From Chromatiales bacterium (GTDB taxonomy: Bacteria; Pseudomonadota; Gammaproteobacteria; SZUA-140): a stretch of DNA of 7,127 nucleotides. Every line of letters starts with the position of its first letter. The stretch's first letter is position 1. Shown here piece after piece: positions 5,854 through 7,127 of the stretch. The notes beneath the pieces are model-generated. The model was not told the DNA's origin. It ran no database searches and saw only the letters and a program-made list of their open reading frames with translations. The DNA is taken from assembly GCA_031285245.1 (NCBI GenBank), contig JAITWN010000090.1, positions 1 through 7,127 of the forward strand. Direction: 5' to 3'. The translations under genes and the position numbers were made by a program.

Positions 5854-5892
5854 ATGTCTCACCCCGCCAGCCAGGTCGATGCAATCTTATAA
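5854..5892 (+). CDS. possible 12-codon leader frame overlapping the beta-helix start
   Basis: ATG at 5854 opens a 12-codon frame (MSHPASQVDAIL) that ends in TAA at 5890-5892, 9 bases past the first codon of the beta-helix gene and in a different frame. It is preceded by the best Shine-Dalgarno in the region (AGGAG at 5839-5843, ten bases away), while the main gene has only AGG three bases before its ATG. Ribosomes ending at 5892 could restart at 5879, coupling the two. It may also be a chance frame. Confidence 0.3.
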   Translation: MSHPASQVDAIL

Positions 5893-7127
5893 TAAATTCA
5901 AATCCGCCACGCGCGCGTGGGCATCCGCCCTTCTGCTGACTTGTGCCCTGCCCGCGCAGGCTTTCGTCAACACGGTAGATACCACCACTGACGCCGTCGA
6001 TGCCGATCTCAATGACGGTGTCTGCGCGACCACCGCCGGCACCTGCTCATTGCGTGCAGCGATCCAGCAGGCCAATGCCTGGCCCGGCGCTGACTTCATC
6101 GTTCTGCCCGCAGGCACGTATACGCTGAGCATTCCTGGACGCGGCGAAGACGCTGCTACCACTGGCGATCTCGATGTCACCGATTCGCTGACACTGAGTG
6201 GCGCCGGCCCCAATCTCACCATCATCGACGCCAACGGCATCGATCGCGTATTCGACGTCATCGGTAACAACACGCGCTTTGAAATCATCGGCGTCAGCAT
6301 CATCCATGGCGCGGCTGCAGCGCAGGGTTCGCCCGCCGACAACGGCGTTGGCGGCGGTATCCGCAGTCAGAGCCAACTCATCCTGCGTAACAGCGCGGTC
6401 AACAACAATAGCGCCAGCCCATCAGGCCTAAGTTACGCTGGCGGGGGCATCTATCACTCGCTCCCGAACGTTGGCGTGACGACGCTGCAACTCGATCACG
6501 TCACCGTTGACCACAACACGGTGAATAGCACTTTCGCCGTGAATGGTGGCGGTATTGCAGTCTTAAACAGTGGCGTTCGCATCGAACGCAGCACCATCAG
6601 CAATAACACCATCGAGAGCAGCGCGCTGCCTGCGCAAGGCGGTGGCTCTTACGGTGGCGGCATAGCCGCTGGCGATGGCAGCCTCGACCTCATTGATTCC
6701 ACCGTGAGTGGCAACAGCGCCGGATTCTTTGGCGGCGGTCTGTCCACCTTCGGCGCCGGCCCGGGTTCCATCATGAATATCCAGGGCAGCACGATCAGCG
6801 GCAACACCGCCTATCGTGGTGGTGGCATCTACGATGATGGCTCGATATCGCGCACACTCACCATCGTCAACAGCACGATCAGCAGCAACAGCACGCAGAT
6901 CCCGACTGGCTCTGGATTCACGGCGCCGGGCGAAGGCGGCGGTCTGTTTGCCAGCAGGCCGACCAGTCTGATCAACGTCACCATCGCGGACAACAAAGCC
7001 GCGGGCGGCGGCGGTGCAATCTGGATCGACCCGCAAGGAACCAGTCAAAACCAAGGCAGGGCGCAACTGCTCAACACCATCGTGCAGGGCGCAGCCGCTG
7101 ATGGCGGCACCTGCGGTGGCTTGGTTG
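5879..7127 (+). CDS. secreted CSLREA-type right-handed beta-helix protein (3' truncated by window)
   Basis: Open from 5879 to the window edge (416 codons seen, no stop). The N-terminus is a secretion signal: basic residues 6-12, hydrophobic core about 13-25, and a signal-peptidase I site after A-Q-A (26-28). Next comes a CSLREA-like domain, GVC (47-49) then CSLRAAIQQAN (56-66), in which the usual glutamate is alanine; C49 and C56 could form a disulfide. VLPAGTYTL and LSGAGPNLTIIDANG follow, as is typical of the start of such helices. From 158 on, glycine turns (GGGI/GGGL or similar) recur at residues 158, 188, 223, 259, 285, 314, 353 and 376, alternating with S-T-I-S-x-N rungs, the pattern of a right-handed parallel beta-helix. 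The late NTIVQG motif suggests a choice-of-anchor type C-terminus beyond the window. Similar proteins are extracellular or surface-bound, with adhesin or polysaccharide-binding roles proposed; substrate unknown. In-frame GTG at 5801 would bypass the signal peptide logic, so ATG 5879 is preferred. Confidence 0.88.
   Translation, partial: MQSYNKFKSATRAWASALLLTCALPAQAFVNTVDTTTDAVDADLNDGVCATTAGTCSLRAAIQQANAWPGADFIVLPAGTYTLSIPGRGEDAATTGDLDVTDSLTLSGAGPNLTIIDANGIDRVFDVIGNNTRFEIIGVSIIHGAAAAQGSPADNGVGGGIRSQSQLILRNSAVNNNSASPSGLSYAGGGIYHSLPNVGVTTLQLDHVTVDHNTVNSTFAVNGGGIAVLNSGVRIERSTISNNTIESSALPAQGGGSYGGGIAAGDGSLDLIDSTVSGNSAGFFGGGLSTFGAGPGSIMNIQGSTISGNTAYRGGGIYDDGSISRTLTIVNSTISSNSTQIPTGSGFTAPGEGGGLFASRPTSLINVTIADNKAAGGGGAIWIDPQGTSQNQGRAQLLNTIVQGAAADGGTCGGLV

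Noticed and set aside
5614..5892. 92-codon plus-strand frame starting inside tRNA-Phe
   Set aside because: It begins within the tRNA and runs through the promoter region. Only its last 12 codons have a plausible ribosome site.
6563..7066. 167-codon minus-strand frame under the beta-helix gene
   Set aside because: Its alanine, arginine and aspartate repeats mirror the repeated STISGN and GGG codons of the plus-strand gene, so it is a shadow.

Overview
The window reads as a moderately high-GC chromosome of a gammaproteobacterium. The main evidence is the run asmA-like gene, mutY, yggX, a gene order I recall from Pseudomonas and relatives, followed by a tRNA-Phe with an encoded CCA end. I cannot name the genus. 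The secreted CSLREA/beta-helix protein at the right end fits the Xanthomonadales or Nevskiales side of the class, but that is only an impression.

Layout: (1) On the minus strand at the left edge, a 132-residue two-helix membrane protein with a cysteine-rich tail (160-558) is followed, probably in the same transcript, by a 34-residue single-helix membrane peptide (44-148) and a perfect 8-bp hairpin (8-28). (2) Divergently, on the plus strand, a large AsmA-family envelope protein (729-2852), the adenine glycosylase MutY (2939-4036) and the iron-trafficking protein YggX (4049-4321) form a likely operon. A TTGACA-type promoter sits in front, and there may be an internal promoter for yggX. (3) A dispersed-type imperfect palindrome (4337-4411) fills the gap between convergent genes. 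(4) On the minus strand, a lipoprotein with a formylglycine-generating-enzyme (SUMF1) fold (4430-5482) lacks the catalytic cysteine pair. (5) On the plus strand, tRNA-Phe(GAA) (5599-5674) has its own promoter. (6) A 204-base regulatory gap holds two candidate promoters, a 7-bp dyad and a 12-codon upstream frame. It leads into a secreted CSLREA-type parallel beta-helix protein (5879 to the window end, truncated).

The genes fall into a housekeeping block and individually placed envelope genes. MutY removes adenine paired with 8-oxoguanine, and YggX protects labile iron and Fe-S centres; MutY itself carries a 4Fe-4S cluster, so this pair forms an oxidative-damage module. The AsmA-like protein, the lipoprotein, the two small membrane proteins and the beta-helix protein all belong to the cell envelope or exterior. 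I see no phage, insertion sequence, CRISPR array or defence system. The least explained parts are the small membrane-protein pair on the left, the catalytically degenerate SUMF1-fold lipoprotein, and the leader of the beta-helix gene.
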